NCBI GenBank assembly: GCA_003153315.1
Contig: PLYA01000008.1
Span: forward strand, 44,245-108,244
DNA: 64,000 bases
Direction: 5' to 3'
Source: Bacteroidota bacterium
Lineage (GTDB): Bacteria > Bacteroidota > Bacteroidia > B-17B0 > Aurantibacillaceae
In this document: positions 44,298 to 53,270 of the stretch, piece by piece
Numbering within the stretch: the first letter of the stretch is position 1
Layout: the number at the start of each line of letters is the position of its first letter
The notes under the pieces: model-generated
What the model saw: the letters and a program-made list of their open reading frames with translations, nothing else
Databases searched by the model: none
Told to the model about the DNA's origin: nothing
Position numbers and translations under genes: made by a program

Positions 44298-45059
44298 TTA
44301 CATGAAAATAGTTGACGGGTACTCTATACTTTCTAAATGCAACCCTTTTCCGGTAATGGAAGCACCCGCTTCGTTTCGGTTTTTAGATTGTACAATTTTC
44401 TCAAAATCATTTATACTAATCTTTTTGGCACCCACATCTAACATAGTACCAACCAATGCGCGTACCATATTGCGTAAAAACCGATTGGCTTTAATGGTAA
44501 AAATAATGCTATTGTTTTCTCTTGTCCAATTGCATTCCATTATATCGCAAATATAATTAGCGTGATTGTTATTTACTTTAGTAAAACTGGTAAAATCTTT
44601 TGTGCCTCTAATAATTGCAGCGGCTTCATTCATTAAATCAACATCAATAGCTCCGTATATATAAGCAGAGAAATCATTTACAAACGGATTGGGCACTTGG
44701 TGTATATAGTATTTATAAATTCGCGCCGTAGCACTAAATCTTGCGTTTGCATTATTTTGTACGGGCAAAATATTAATCAGAGAGATATCTTTAGGTACAC
44801 AATGATTCATCTTAAAAAGCCAATTATGTTTATCGCTTAGTAAATCTTCTTTTCCGCAATCAAAATGTGCGTAATATTCTTTAGCATGTACTCCGGTATC
44901 GGTTCTTCCGCAACCAATTAAAGTAATCTTTTCATGAAGCAATAAACTTAGCCTCTCCTGCAATATTTGTTGAATGGTTAAAGGTGTATTAAGCTGAAAT
45001 TGCCAACCGTGGTAATTCTTTCCATTATAAGCAAGGTGCAAAAAGTAGCGCGGCAACAA
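44298..45059 (-). CDS. truA: tRNA pseudouridine(38-40) synthase
   Basis: A 253-residue TruA with the catalytic Asp in GCGRTDTGVHA near residue 53, the start RYFLHLAYNGKNYHGWQ and a second RNA-binding half (FTIKANRFLRNMVRALVG). It isomerises uridines 38-40 in the anticodon arm. A TTG at 45059 is the only credible start: TGA lies two codons upstream and the next Met is far inside. The ABC exporter gene follows 6 bp after its stop. Confidence 0.95.
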   Translation of the reverse strand: MLPRYFLHLAYNGKNYHGWQFQLNTPLTIQQILQERLSLLLHEKITLIGCGRTDTGVHAKEYYAHFDCGKEDLLSDKHNWLFKMNHCVPKDISLINILPVQNNANARFSATARIYKYYIHQVPNPFVNDFSAYIYGAIDVDLMNEAAAIIRGTKDFTSFTKVNNNHANYICDIMECNWTRENNSIIFTIKANRFLRNMVRALVGTMLDVGAKKISINDFEKIVQSKNRNEAGASITGKGLHLESIEYPSTIFM

Positions 45060-45089
45060 GGTTCAGTTATTCTGTATATAAATTATAAA

Positions 45090-45470
45090 TTAACCCTTAA
45101 CAGCTTCCATGCAAATCTCTACGTTGGCATCTTTGGGTAATCTCGATGCTTCTACCGTAGCCCGTGCCGGAAAATCTTTGGTAAAGTAAGCGCTATAAGC
45201 TTCGTTTACTTGCACAAAGTCGTTCAGGTTTTTTAAGAAAATAGTTGTTTTAACCACGTTTTCAAAACCCATTCCCGCTTCTTCCAAAATGTGTTTCATG
45301 TAATCCATCACATGGCGGGTTTCCTCTTTAATGCCGCACTTATAAAGCTTGTTGGTATTCATATCCAAAGCTATTTGCCCTGAAATGTACAAGGTGTTGT
45401 TAGCTAAAACGGCTTGGTTATATGGTCCGATTGGTGAAGGTGCTTTGGTGGTATTTATAATTTTTTTCAT
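45090..45470 (-). CDS. ridA: RidA family enamine/imine deaminase
   Basis: A 126-residue YjgF/RidA protein. It has the opening APSPIGPYNQAV and the signature FPARATVEASRLPKDANVEICMEA, with the catalytic Arg in the RATVE loop and the conserved terminal Glu. It hydrolyses reactive enamines formed by PLP dehydratases. Full length. It lies 30 bp upstream of truA on the same strand. Confidence 0.96.
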   Translation of the reverse strand: MKKIINTTKAPSPIGPYNQAVLANNTLYISGQIALDMNTNKLYKCGIKEETRHVMDYMKHILEEAGMGFENVVKTTIFLKNLNDFVQVNEAYSAYFTKDFPARATVEASRLPKDANVEICMEAVKG

Positions 45471-45578
45471 TTTATTTATTGGTTGCTAAGGCAACAAATT
45501 TACGCTTTTTTGCCATAAGAAGATAGGTATATAGCCTTGCTTTTAAAATGTGTATTTTTGCCATCCTAAAAAAATAAA

Positions 45579-46223
45579 ATGCTTACTGTTAAATTTTTTA
45601 CATTCAGCCCTTTTAGTGAAAACACTTATGTGTTGCATGATGAAACCAATGAATGTGTTATTATTGATGCCGGTTGCTACACTTCTCAAGAGCAAGCGAT
45701 TTTAAAAGATTATATCTCCGATAAAAAACTTAAACCTATGATGCTGCTTTGTACCCATGCACACATAGACCATATTACCGGCAACCGATTTGTTTTTGAT
45801 ACTTACGGACTGAAACCCATGCTGCACAAAAATGATATGTTTGCTTTAGAGGCTCAGGAGCGCGTTTGCGAGATGTATCAAATAAATTACGACCCGTCTC
45901 CCATGCCCGATAAATTTCTTTCAGATGGAGACGAGCTTATTTTTGGCAACACTAAACTTAAAGTTTTATTTGTTCCGGGGCACTCTCCTGGGCATGTGGC
46001 TTTCTATTCTAAAGAAAATCATTTGATAGTAAATGGCGATGTACTATTTAAAGGAACCGTTGGGAGGACTGATTTACCGGGTAGTAATTATAATGATTTA
46101 GAAAAAAGCATTAAAACAAAACTATATACCTTACCCGATGAAACCACGGTTTACTCGGGACACGGACCCGTTACCAACATCGGTTATGAGAAAACACACA
46201 ACATGTTTATTACGGCAGATTAA
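45579..46223 (+). CDS. MBL-fold hydrolase, glyoxalase II-like
   Basis: A 214-residue metallo-beta-lactamase fold protein with THAHIDHITGN near residue 68, a second His in VPGHSPGHVAF and an Asp in VNGDVLFKGTVGRTDLPG, and a C-terminal GHGPVT. This is the layout of YcbL and glyoxalase-II-like hydrolases. A TATTTTTG (45553-45560) sits just upstream as a plausible -7 element. The TIGR02757 gene follows 15 bp later in the same direction. Confidence 0.9.
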   Translation: MLTVKFFTFSPFSENTYVLHDETNECVIIDAGCYTSQEQAILKDYISDKKLKPMMLLCTHAHIDHITGNRFVFDTYGLKPMLHKNDMFALEAQERVCEMYQINYDPSPMPDKFLSDGDELIFGNTKLKVLFVPGHSPGHVAFYSKENHLIVNGDVLFKGTVGRTDLPGSNYNDLEKSIKTKLYTLPDETTVYSGHGPVTNIGYEKTHNMFITAD

Positions 46224-46238
46224 TTATTTGCCCTGCAA

Positions 46239-47021
46239 ATGAAGCAAGTTGATTTATTGCTACTAAAAGAATTCTTAGATGAGAAATGCTTTTTATACAA
46301 CAACAATAAGTTTATTGAAAGTGACCCTATCTCTATTCCACACCTGTTTACTAAAAAACAGGATATAGAAATTGCCGCCTTTTTTGCCGCCACCATTGCC
46401 TGGGGTAACCGACAAAGCATTATTAAGAACGCCAACAAACTGATGCAAGGGATGGATTTTGCTCCCCATAGTTTTATAAGTGGGGCTACGCCAAAAGAGA
46501 TTAAACGCTTCTCGGGTTTTGTGCATCGCACCTTTAATGGTATCGATTGCATGTTCTTTATTCAATCACTTCAAAATATCTATAAAAAACACAACAGCTT
46601 AGAAATTCTTTTTACTAAAGGCATACAGCGCACCGACGAGAATATTAAAAACGGATTGGTTAATTTTAGAGAAGAGTTTTTTGCCGTTAAACACCCTTTG
46701 CGTACACAAAAGCATGTATCTAACCCGTTGAAAAACAGCGGCGCCAAAAGACTTTGTATGTTTTTGCGTTGGATGGTTCGCCACGATAAAGCCGGGGTAG
46801 ATTTTGGCATTTGGAAACACATAAGCCCCGCCCAACTATGTTTGCCCTTAGATTTGCACGCGGGCAATGTTAGCCGCAAACTTGGCTTGCTTATCCGAAA
46901 ACAAAACGATTGGCAAGCAGTAGAAGAAGTAACTCACCTTTTAAAACAACTTGACGCCAAAGACCCCATTAAATACGATTTTGCGCTTTTTGGACTCGGT
47001 GTATTTGAAGGATTTAAGTAG
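46239..47021 (+). CDS. TIGR02757 family protein
   Basis: A 260-residue protein with the pattern of the TIGR02757 family (EFLDEKCFLYNNNKFIESDPISIPH, FFAATIAWGNRQSIIKNANKLM, KRLCMFLRWMVRHDKAGVDFGIWKHI), a family of Bacteroidota and relatives that resembles helix-hairpin-helix DNA glycosylases in parts, though function has not been established. No signal or TM. Likely in one transcript with the MBL hydrolase. Confidence 0.85.
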   Translation: MKQVDLLLLKEFLDEKCFLYNNNKFIESDPISIPHLFTKKQDIEIAAFFAATIAWGNRQSIIKNANKLMQGMDFAPHSFISGATPKEIKRFSGFVHRTFNGIDCMFFIQSLQNIYKKHNSLEILFTKGIQRTDENIKNGLVNFREEFFAVKHPLRTQKHVSNPLKNSGAKRLCMFLRWMVRHDKAGVDFGIWKHISPAQLCLPLDLHAGNVSRKLGLLIRKQNDWQAVEEVTHLLKQLDAKDPIKYDFALFGLGVFEGFK

Positions 47022-47132
47022 CTTTTGGGGTTCCGGCGAGCAATTACCTTTGCATCACTATGTGCTTTTTAACCCTACTATAACAAATAGATTGTTAACC
47101 CATAAAATAAAAACATAAAGTACAGGCCTTAA

Positions 47133-47324
47133 ATGGATACCTACACAAAAAATAGGAACGTTAATAGAAATTCTATACTTGAATCCCTAAACCCGGGACT
47201 TGCTTACCCGAAAACAAAGACTACTAAATATGTCCGTTTTTATTCTAAAGTAATTCGCAATACTTTGTTAATTATTTCTTATTTTTTGCTTTGGCGGTTC
47301 ATTAAAAAGCTCTACCTTTCATAG
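47133..47324 (+). CDS. Possible small membrane peptide
   Basis: A 63-residue ORF in the 327-bp gap between the TIGR02757 gene and fabD. It has a hydrophilic N-terminus and one hydrophobic segment (NTLLIISYFLLWRFI) followed by KKLYLS. No family recognised, no promoter evidence. Treat as uncertain; apart from this, the gap shows nothing. Confidence 0.3.
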   Translation: MDTYTKNRNVNRNSILESLNPGLAYPKTKTTKYVRFYSKVIRNTLLIISYFLLWRFIKKLYLS

Positions 47325-47348
47325 CTTATTTAATTGTAAATTTTAAGT

Positions 47349-48224
47349 ATGAAGGCATACGTATTTCCCGGACAGGGTTCTCAGTTTTCAGGCATGGGCA
47401 AAGAGCTGTATGAGAGTAATAAATCAGCCAAGAACCTGTTTGAAAAAGCCAACAGCATATTAGGTTTCCGCATTACCGATGTGATGTTTGGTGGCAGCGA
47501 AGAAGAGCTTAGGCAAACAAAAATTACACAACCTGCCATATTTTTACACTCGGCTGTGTTGGCTCATACCCTACCCGATTTTAAGCCCGACATGGTTGCG
47601 GGGCACTCTTTAGGAGAATTTTCTGCCTTGGTAGCCAACAAAACCCTATCGTTTGAAGATGCACTCAAGCTGGTATACAAACGCGCCTTAGCCATGCAAC
47701 ATGCTTGTGAGGTAAACAAAGGCACTATGGCTGCCATACTTAATTTAGATGATAAAGTAGCGGAAGGGGTTTGTGCAAGCATTACAGAGGAAGTGGTGGT
47801 TCCGGCAAACTACAATTGCCCGGGGCAGCTGGTAATTTCAGGCAGTATAAAAGGTATTGAAATTGCCTGCGAAAAAATGAAAGCCGCCGGTGCTAAACGT
47901 GCTTTAGTTTTACCTGTGGGTGGTGCGTTTCACTCTCCTTTAATGGAACCCGCCCGTACCGAATTAGCAGAAGCCATAAACCAAACAACGTTTAATGCTC
48001 CTGTTTGTCCTGTATATCAAAACGTAAATGCAAAAGCAGTAACCAACCCCCTAGAAATTAAAAAGAACCTAGTTGCACAATTAACGGCATCTGTGCGCTG
48101 GACGCAAACCATAGAACAAATGTTGACCGATGGCGCTACACAATTTATAGAGGTTGGTCCAGGCAAAGTTCTCCAGGGTTTAATAAAAAAAGTAAATAAA
48201 GAAGTAGAGGCGCTAAGCGCATAA
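47349..48224 (+). CDS. fabD: Malonyl-CoA:ACP transacylase
   Basis: A 291-residue FabD with FPGQGSQFSGM at the start, the nucleophile Ser87 in GHSLGEFSA and the catalytic His195 in GGAFHSPLM. It loads malonyl onto acyl carrier protein for fatty-acid synthesis. Full length and intact. Other fab genes are not adjacent here. Confidence 0.97.
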   Translation: MKAYVFPGQGSQFSGMGKELYESNKSAKNLFEKANSILGFRITDVMFGGSEEELRQTKITQPAIFLHSAVLAHTLPDFKPDMVAGHSLGEFSALVANKTLSFEDALKLVYKRALAMQHACEVNKGTMAAILNLDDKVAEGVCASITEEVVVPANYNCPGQLVISGSIKGIEIACEKMKAAGAKRALVLPVGGAFHSPLMEPARTELAEAINQTTFNAPVCPVYQNVNAKAVTNPLEIKKNLVAQLTASVRWTQTIEQMLTDGATQFIEVGPGKVLQGLIKKVNKEVEALSA

Positions 48225-48229
48225 GCAAT

Positions 48230-49030
48230 ATGATAAAACAAAAAGACACAAGATATAAGACATTAGATATAAGGCGGTTTCTCAAGGCTCATATATCATT
48301 TTCCTTTCCGGTCTTTCTAATATCTCTTTGTCTCATATCTCAAATCTGCTCCGCGCAATATAATTTCTTACAGGGTATTGGGGTTTTTGCGGGAGAAACC
48401 TCTTCACGCGACAGATATAAGAACGGTTATCCTTTAGATTTAAAAGATGACCCTACTTTTCTGCACGCCTATCCTCCTTCTCATAATTCAACCGAAAGAG
48501 AAAGTTGGAGTGTGGGTGTTTATTTGGAAATGCTTAAAAGTGCTGATTGGCGTTGGGTTAGCGAGTTTGATTATTGCAACAAGGGTGCCGTAGAAGGGGA
48601 TGAAATAATAAATGCTGCCACTAATCAATTAGCTAAAGCCACCAATAAATATGGAAACATACAATGGAATAATTATTTAAAACGTTGGGTAGATCTTGGT
48701 TTTCGTTTTAAAACGTATATTATGGTTGGTGTAAGAGCAGAATATACGATGTTAAAAAGCACACCCGCTTATTCATATGTTGCCGGCAATGCCAGAAGAA
48801 TTACTGGTAGCCTGGATGTGGGAATTGGCGCAGAGTTTCACTTGAAGGGGCATTGGAATTTATTTGTAGAAGAACACTACAACCCCGATGTTCTTTCTGT
48901 TTATAATAAAAACAAAGTTACTTTATGGAACCGCACTTGGGAAACCCGTGTAGGTGTAATTTATAGATTTAAAAGTGGTATTGGTTCGGTAGATTTAGAT
49001 TGTAATGCGCCACGCTATCATGGCAGATAA
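48230..49030 (+). CDS. Outer-membrane beta-barrel protein of unknown function
   Basis: A 266-residue protein whose signal peptide (ends ICSAQYN) lies after a hydrophilic N-terminus of about 20 residues (MIKQKDTRYKTLDIRRF). The body has beta-strand patterns (RESWSVGVYLEML, WVSEFDYCN, LGFRFKTYIMVGVRAEY, GSLDVGIGAEFHLKGHWNLFVEEHY) consistent with a small outer-membrane barrel. No family recognised. It lies 5 bp after fabD in the same direction and 10 bp before ald, so it may be expressed with them. Confidence 0.65.
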   Translation: MIKQKDTRYKTLDIRRFLKAHISFSFPVFLISLCLISQICSAQYNFLQGIGVFAGETSSRDRYKNGYPLDLKDDPTFLHAYPPSHNSTERESWSVGVYLEMLKSADWRWVSEFDYCNKGAVEGDEIINAATNQLAKATNKYGNIQWNNYLKRWVDLGFRFKTYIMVGVRAEYTMLKSTPAYSYVAGNARRITGSLDVGIGAEFHLKGHWNLFVEEHYNPDVLSVYNKNKVTLWNRTWETRVGVIYRFKSGIGSVDLDCNAPRYHGR

Positions 49031-49040
49031 AAATTAAACT

Positions 49041-50258
49041 ATGGTTATTTCAAAAGAAGCTTTATACTCACTCACCAAAGGAGTGATGATGCCACAGGAA
49101 GAAATGCTTGAAGTGGCACGTAAAAAAGGAAAGCTGTTTATAGGCATTCCAAACGAAATTGCTTATCAGGAAAACAGGGTGCCCTTAGTGCCCGATGCTG
49201 TTGCCTTATTGGTAAACCATGGTCACCGCGTGCTTATAGAAACCAACGCAGGTAAAGCCGCTAATTTTTTAGATAACGATTATAGTGAAGCCGGTGCAGA
49301 GATTGCCTACTCTGCCGAAGAAGTTTATAAAGCAGATACCATAGTAAAGATTGCTCCGCCTACGATGGAAGAAGTAGAGTTGATGCAACAAAAACAAACC
49401 ATACTTTCTGCTCTGCAGTTTACTGCACACCCCGAAGAATTCTTAAAAAAATTATCGCAAAAGAAAATAAATGCTGTTGCTGTTGATTGGATTACTGATG
49501 AAGTCGGCATTTTTCCATTTGTGCGTGCCATGGGCGAAATCGCAGGCGGAGCATCTATACTAATTGCGGCCGAATATCTTTCAAACACACACAACGGTGT
49601 AGGCGCTATATTAGGGGGTATCTCCGGTATTTCTCCAACCGAAGTGGTCATCATAGGCGCAGGTACTGTTGGCGAATTTGCCGCAAGAGCCGCTATTGGT
49701 TTAGGCGCATATGTAAAAGTGTTTGATAGCTCTACCAGCAGATTAAGGCGCTTACAAAGTTCTTTAGGTACACGCATATTTACTTCTATCATACAACCTA
49801 AAGTATTGGCAAAGCATTTGAAATCAGCAGATGTGGTTATAGGGGCTATCCGTTCTAAAACAGGCAGAGCCCCCATTATTATTACCGAAGCAATGGTAAG
49901 TGAAATGAAAGTGGGCGCTGTTATTATTGATGTAAGTATAGATCAGGGCGGTTGCTGCGAAACATCTGAATTAACTAACCATTCTAAACCCGTATTTAGA
50001 AAACATGGCGTAATACATTATTGTGTGCCTAATATTGCATCCAGAGTATCGCGCACGGCATCCTATGCATTTAGCAACTTGTTTTTACAAATACTTTTGT
50101 CATTAGGCGATGAGGGTGGTTTTGAAAGTCTAATCCGAAAAGATACCGGGTTGCGCAACGGTGTATATTTCTATAACGGCGTGCTAACTAATCAATATTT
50201 GGCAGAAACGTTTAACCTTCCGTTTAAAGATATTAATTTACTGGTGGGTATGTATTAA
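49041..50258 (+). CDS. ald: Alanine dehydrogenase
   Basis: A 405-residue member of the alanine dehydrogenase/pyridine nucleotide transhydrogenase family. It has the IGIPNEIAYQENRVPL start, a Rossmann motif (VVIIGAGTVGEFAARAA) and GAIRSKTGRAPIIITEAMV. It interconverts L-alanine and pyruvate with NAD(H). Slightly longer than the roughly 370-residue bacterial Ald, as the first 35 residues form an N-terminal extension typical of Bacteroidota homologues. Confidence 0.92.
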   Translation: MVISKEALYSLTKGVMMPQEEMLEVARKKGKLFIGIPNEIAYQENRVPLVPDAVALLVNHGHRVLIETNAGKAANFLDNDYSEAGAEIAYSAEEVYKADTIVKIAPPTMEEVELMQQKQTILSALQFTAHPEEFLKKLSQKKINAVAVDWITDEVGIFPFVRAMGEIAGGASILIAAEYLSNTHNGVGAILGGISGISPTEVVIIGAGTVGEFAARAAIGLGAYVKVFDSSTSRLRRLQSSLGTRIFTSIIQPKVLAKHLKSADVVIGAIRSKTGRAPIIITEAMVSEMKVGAVIIDVSIDQGGCCETSELTNHSKPVFRKHGVIHYCVPNIASRVSRTASYAFSNLFLQILLSLGDEGGFESLIRKDTGLRNGVYFYNGVLTNQYLAETFNLPFKDINLLVGMY

Positions 50259-50291
50259 TTGTTGGATATACATTTTGCATAAAAAATTATA

Positions 50292-51359
50292 ATGAGCGAA
50301 GAGAAAATAAAAGTTGGAATAACACAGGGTGATATAAACGGTATAGGTTTAGAAATCATATTAAAAACATTTGCAGAGCCAGAATTGGTTGATATTTGCA
50401 CCCCCATTTTATTCAGCTCTCAAAAAACACTTAGCTATTACCGCAAAGTAACGGGTATGGAGGAGTTAAATTTTAATGCTATTCGAGACCTAAAACAAAT
50501 ACATACCAAAAAAATAAATGTATTTGTTTGTTATGAAGAAGAGGTTCCTTTTGAAATTGGCAAATCAACCCTCGAAGGAGGAAAATACGCGCTCATCTCT
50601 TTGCAAAAAGCCTGTGAAGCCGCTAAACAAGGAATGGTTGATGTGATTGTTACTGCGCCTATCAATAAAAAGAACATACAATCCGAACAATTCAAATTTC
50701 CCGGACACAGTGAGTTTTTAGCTTCTTATTTTGGTTTTGAAAAAGGCGCTATGATGTTGATGTGTAGTGATGGTTTGCGCATTGGATTGGTTACCGGCCA
50801 CGTGCCTTTACAACAAGTAACCGCACTTATTACTCAAGATAAAATAGCGGATAAAATCATTCATTTAAACAAAACCCTTAAAACAGACTTCGGAATACAA
50901 AAACCGCGTATTGCTGTTTTATCACTTAACCCTCACGCAGGGGATGGTGGCGTTATTGGCTCCGAAGACGATACGGTTATTAAACCCGCTATTGATAGAT
51001 TAAAAGAAGAGATATTGGTTTATGGTCCTTATTCTGCCGATGGTTTTTTTGGAGCACAAACGTATAAAAAGTTTGATGCTATACTTGCTATGTATCACGA
51101 TCAGGGATTAATTCCTTTTAAAGCCATGTCGTTTAATAACGGTGTAAATTTTACAACCGGATTACCCATTATACGCACTTCGCCCGACCATGGTACTGCT
51201 TATGATATAGCCGGAAAAAACAAAGCAGACGCGGGTTCGTTTCGTAAAGCATTATATATGGCGATAGATATTTATCGTAATCGTAAAGCTTATAAAGAAT
51301 CAAGCGCAAACCCATTAAAATCAAATCCTATTAGCAAACAAACATCCTTTAGAGATTAA
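50292..51359 (+). CDS. pdxA: 4-hydroxythreonine-4-phosphate dehydrogenase
   Basis: A 355-residue PdxA with VGITQGDINGIGLEI at the start, the metal-binding FPGHSEFLA, a His in SLNPHAGD and MYHDQGLIPFKAM near the end. It acts in the DXP-dependent route to pyridoxal 5'-phosphate. Full length. The sugar-phosphate isomerase gene starts 19 bp after it. Confidence 0.95.
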   Translation: MSEEKIKVGITQGDINGIGLEIILKTFAEPELVDICTPILFSSQKTLSYYRKVTGMEELNFNAIRDLKQIHTKKINVFVCYEEEVPFEIGKSTLEGGKYALISLQKACEAAKQGMVDVIVTAPINKKNIQSEQFKFPGHSEFLASYFGFEKGAMMLMCSDGLRIGLVTGHVPLQQVTALITQDKIADKIIHLNKTLKTDFGIQKPRIAVLSLNPHAGDGGVIGSEDDTVIKPAIDRLKEEILVYGPYSADGFFGAQTYKKFDAILAMYHDQGLIPFKAMSFNNGVNFTTGLPIIRTSPDHGTAYDIAGKNKADAGSFRKALYMAIDIYRNRKAYKESSANPLKSNPISKQTSFRD

Positions 51360-51378
51360 CAAAATAATTTTGAATAAT

Positions 51379-52359
51379 ATGAAAACCTTAGTAACTAATT
51401 TTTCTAAGCAATTACAAGAAGCGTTAAACATTGCGCAACAATCAAAGGTTTCTTCGCCTAAAAAAATTGATGTTGTTTTAATTACCGGTTTGGGTGGTTC
51501 GGGTATCGGTGGAACTAATGTAGCCGAGCTAGCCATTAAAACCGCCGCTATTCCTGTAGTTATCAGTAAAGACTATTTTATTCCCGCTTTTGTAAACGAA
51601 AACACTTTGGTAATTGTTTGTTCCTATTCTGGTAACACCGAAGAAACTATTAGTGCCATGCAATTGGCTATGCAAAAGAAAGCGCAGTTTATTTGCATAA
51701 CCAGTGGCGGAAAAGTTAAAGAAATTGCCGAACAAAATAATTTTGAAATCATTATTATTCCCGGAGGGTTTCCTCCCCGCTCTTGTATAGGATACTCTTT
51801 AGTGCAATTATTACATGTGTTTGAAGAAAAACAAATTGCCAACTTGCATTATAAAAAAGAAGTTGAGATGGCTATTAAATTACTTAATGAGAAAGAGGAA
51901 GATATTAAACAAAAAGCCAAATACTTTGCAGAAAAATTACATGATAAAATTCCTGTTATTTATTCTTTAGGAAATACTGAAGGGCTTGCGGTACGATTCC
52001 GTCAGCAAATAAATGAAAACAGTAAAATGCTTTGCTGGCATCATGTTATTCCCGAAATGAATCATAATGAATTGGTGGGCTGGGCTGGGGGCAATAAAAG
52101 CTTTGCCGTTTGTATTTTACGCACTTCTTTTGATTATGAACGAAATATTAAACGACTTGAGATAAACAAAGAAATTTTCTCTAAATATACCAATACCGTT
52201 TTTGAAATATTTGCCGAAGGAGATTCTCTTTTAGTTCAGTCACTTTATTTAATTCATTTAACCGACTGGATTAGCTGCTATCTTGCTGATTTAAAAAGCA
52301 TAGATCCTACTGAAGTAAAAGTTATTGATTTCTTAAAAGGAGCTTTGGCTAAGGTTTAA
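51379..52359 (+). CDS. SIS-domain phosphoglucose/phosphomannose isomerase
   Basis: The track begins at a TTG (51370); the ATG at 51379 is the better start, giving 326 residues. Two SIS domains: VLITGLGGSGIGGTNVAELA opens the first, with CSYSGNTEETISAM, and the second has KIPVIYSLGNTEGLAVRFRQQINENSK and HNELVGW. This is the bifunctional Pgi/Pmi type. It interconverts glucose-6-P, fructose-6-P and mannose-6-P. It appears to share a transcript with pdxA. Confidence 0.9.
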   Translation: MKTLVTNFSKQLQEALNIAQQSKVSSPKKIDVVLITGLGGSGIGGTNVAELAIKTAAIPVVISKDYFIPAFVNENTLVIVCSYSGNTEETISAMQLAMQKKAQFICITSGGKVKEIAEQNNFEIIIIPGGFPPRSCIGYSLVQLLHVFEEKQIANLHYKKEVEMAIKLLNEKEEDIKQKAKYFAEKLHDKIPVIYSLGNTEGLAVRFRQQINENSKMLCWHHVIPEMNHNELVGWAGGNKSFAVCILRTSFDYERNIKRLEINKEIFSKYTNTVFEIFAEGDSLLVQSLYLIHLTDWISCYLADLKSIDPTEVKVIDFLKGALAKV

Positions 52360-52368
52360 TTAGCTAAA

Positions 52369-52503
52369 ATGAAAATATCAGCTCTTTATATTATTTACGG
52401 ATTGCTTTTAACAAGCATTGTCTTGTCTTCAATCTCCTGCAAAGCAAGAGATTGTAAAGGAAGAAAAAAGACGGTTAAAACAGAGATGGGCGGCTGGTTG
52501 TAA
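52369..52503 (+). CDS. Very small lipoprotein
   Basis: A 44-residue ORF, too short for the track. It starts 9 bp after the isomerase stop. A hydrophobic signal (MKISALYIIYGLLLTS) ends in a lipobox (SISCKARDC), followed by a short basic tail GRKKTVKTEMGGWL. Similar tiny lipoproteins with a C-terminal G-G-W are familiar to me from Bacteroidota genomes, but I cannot assign a function. Confidence 0.6.
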   Translation: MKISALYIIYGLLLTSIVLSSISCKARDCKGRKKTVKTEMGGWL

Positions 52504-52512
52504 TTATGAGGC

Positions 52513-53268
52513 TTAAATCATATTAAGCCTTTGTAAAAGCTCATCTTTATAGGAACCACCTATGGGGATTTGTTTTTTATCCTTTTCTAAAATAAGATTG
52601 TGATTTTCTATTGCTACAATTTTATCTACTCGCACGATAAAAGAACGGTGTGCGCGTAAAAATTCACTGGGAGAAACTTTCTTTTCAATATCCTTCATAG
52701 TAGAGTGTATTGTATATCTTGTATGCTCTGTATTTATTACGACATAGTCTTTAAGCGCTTCTATAAAATAGATGTCTTTTGTGTTTATTTTTACCAATCT
52801 GCTATTTGATTTTACAAACAGGACATCTTTCGCTGCTTCTTTATTTTCAACCAATGAATATAAGAAATCTCTTTCCTTCTTTAATTCTGTAAGTTTTTTA
52901 TGCCTATGTATGGCCATCTCAATAGAAATATTTAAATCTTTCTCTTTAAATGGTTTTAAAATATATCCATATGGTTCCGTTACCTTAGCTTTTGCTAGAG
53001 TTGCCTCATCAGCGTATGCAGTTAAAAATATAACGGGAATATTTAGCAATTTTATTTGTTCGGCAGCAGCAATACCCGTCAGATTACCCTTAAGCATAAT
53101 ATCCATTAAGACAATATCCGGACGTAATTCCCTTGCGATATCGATAGCTTCTTGGGCGTTATTGCAAGAACCAATAATATTATAGCCTATTTTTTTTAAG
53201 CTGTTTTGAATATCTTTTGATACAATGTTTTCGTCTTCTACAACAAGAACGTTAATGGTGTTTGACAT
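52513..53268 (-). CDS. LytTR-type response regulator
   Basis: A 251-residue regulator: receiver domain at about 5-125 with phospho-acceptor Asp56 (VLMDIMLKG), the conserved Thr/Lys switch residues (FLTAYA, LKPF), and a LytTR DNA-binding domain at about 150-250 (FVKSNSRLVKINTKDIYFIEALKDYVVIN). It is 2 bp downstream of the histidine kinase gene 53271-54743, the probable partner. LytTR proteins bind direct repeats upstream of their targets. Confidence 0.95.
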   Translation of the reverse strand: MSNTINVLVVEDENIVSKDIQNSLKKIGYNIIGSCNNAQEAIDIARELRPDIVLMDIMLKGNLTGIAAAEQIKLLNIPVIFLTAYADEATLAKAKVTEPYGYILKPFKEKDLNISIEMAIHRHKKLTELKKERDFLYSLVENKEAAKDVLFVKSNSRLVKINTKDIYFIEALKDYVVINTEHTRYTIHSTMKDIEKKVSPSEFLRAHRSFIVRVDKIVAIENHNLILEKDKKQIPIGGSYKDELLQRLNMI

Positions 53269-53270
53269 AT

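Noticed and set aside
46220-46552. Minus-strand ORFs inside the TIGR02757 gene and similar antisense ORFs across the window
   Set aside because: Shadow frames of real genes with no family resemblance or regulatory signal.
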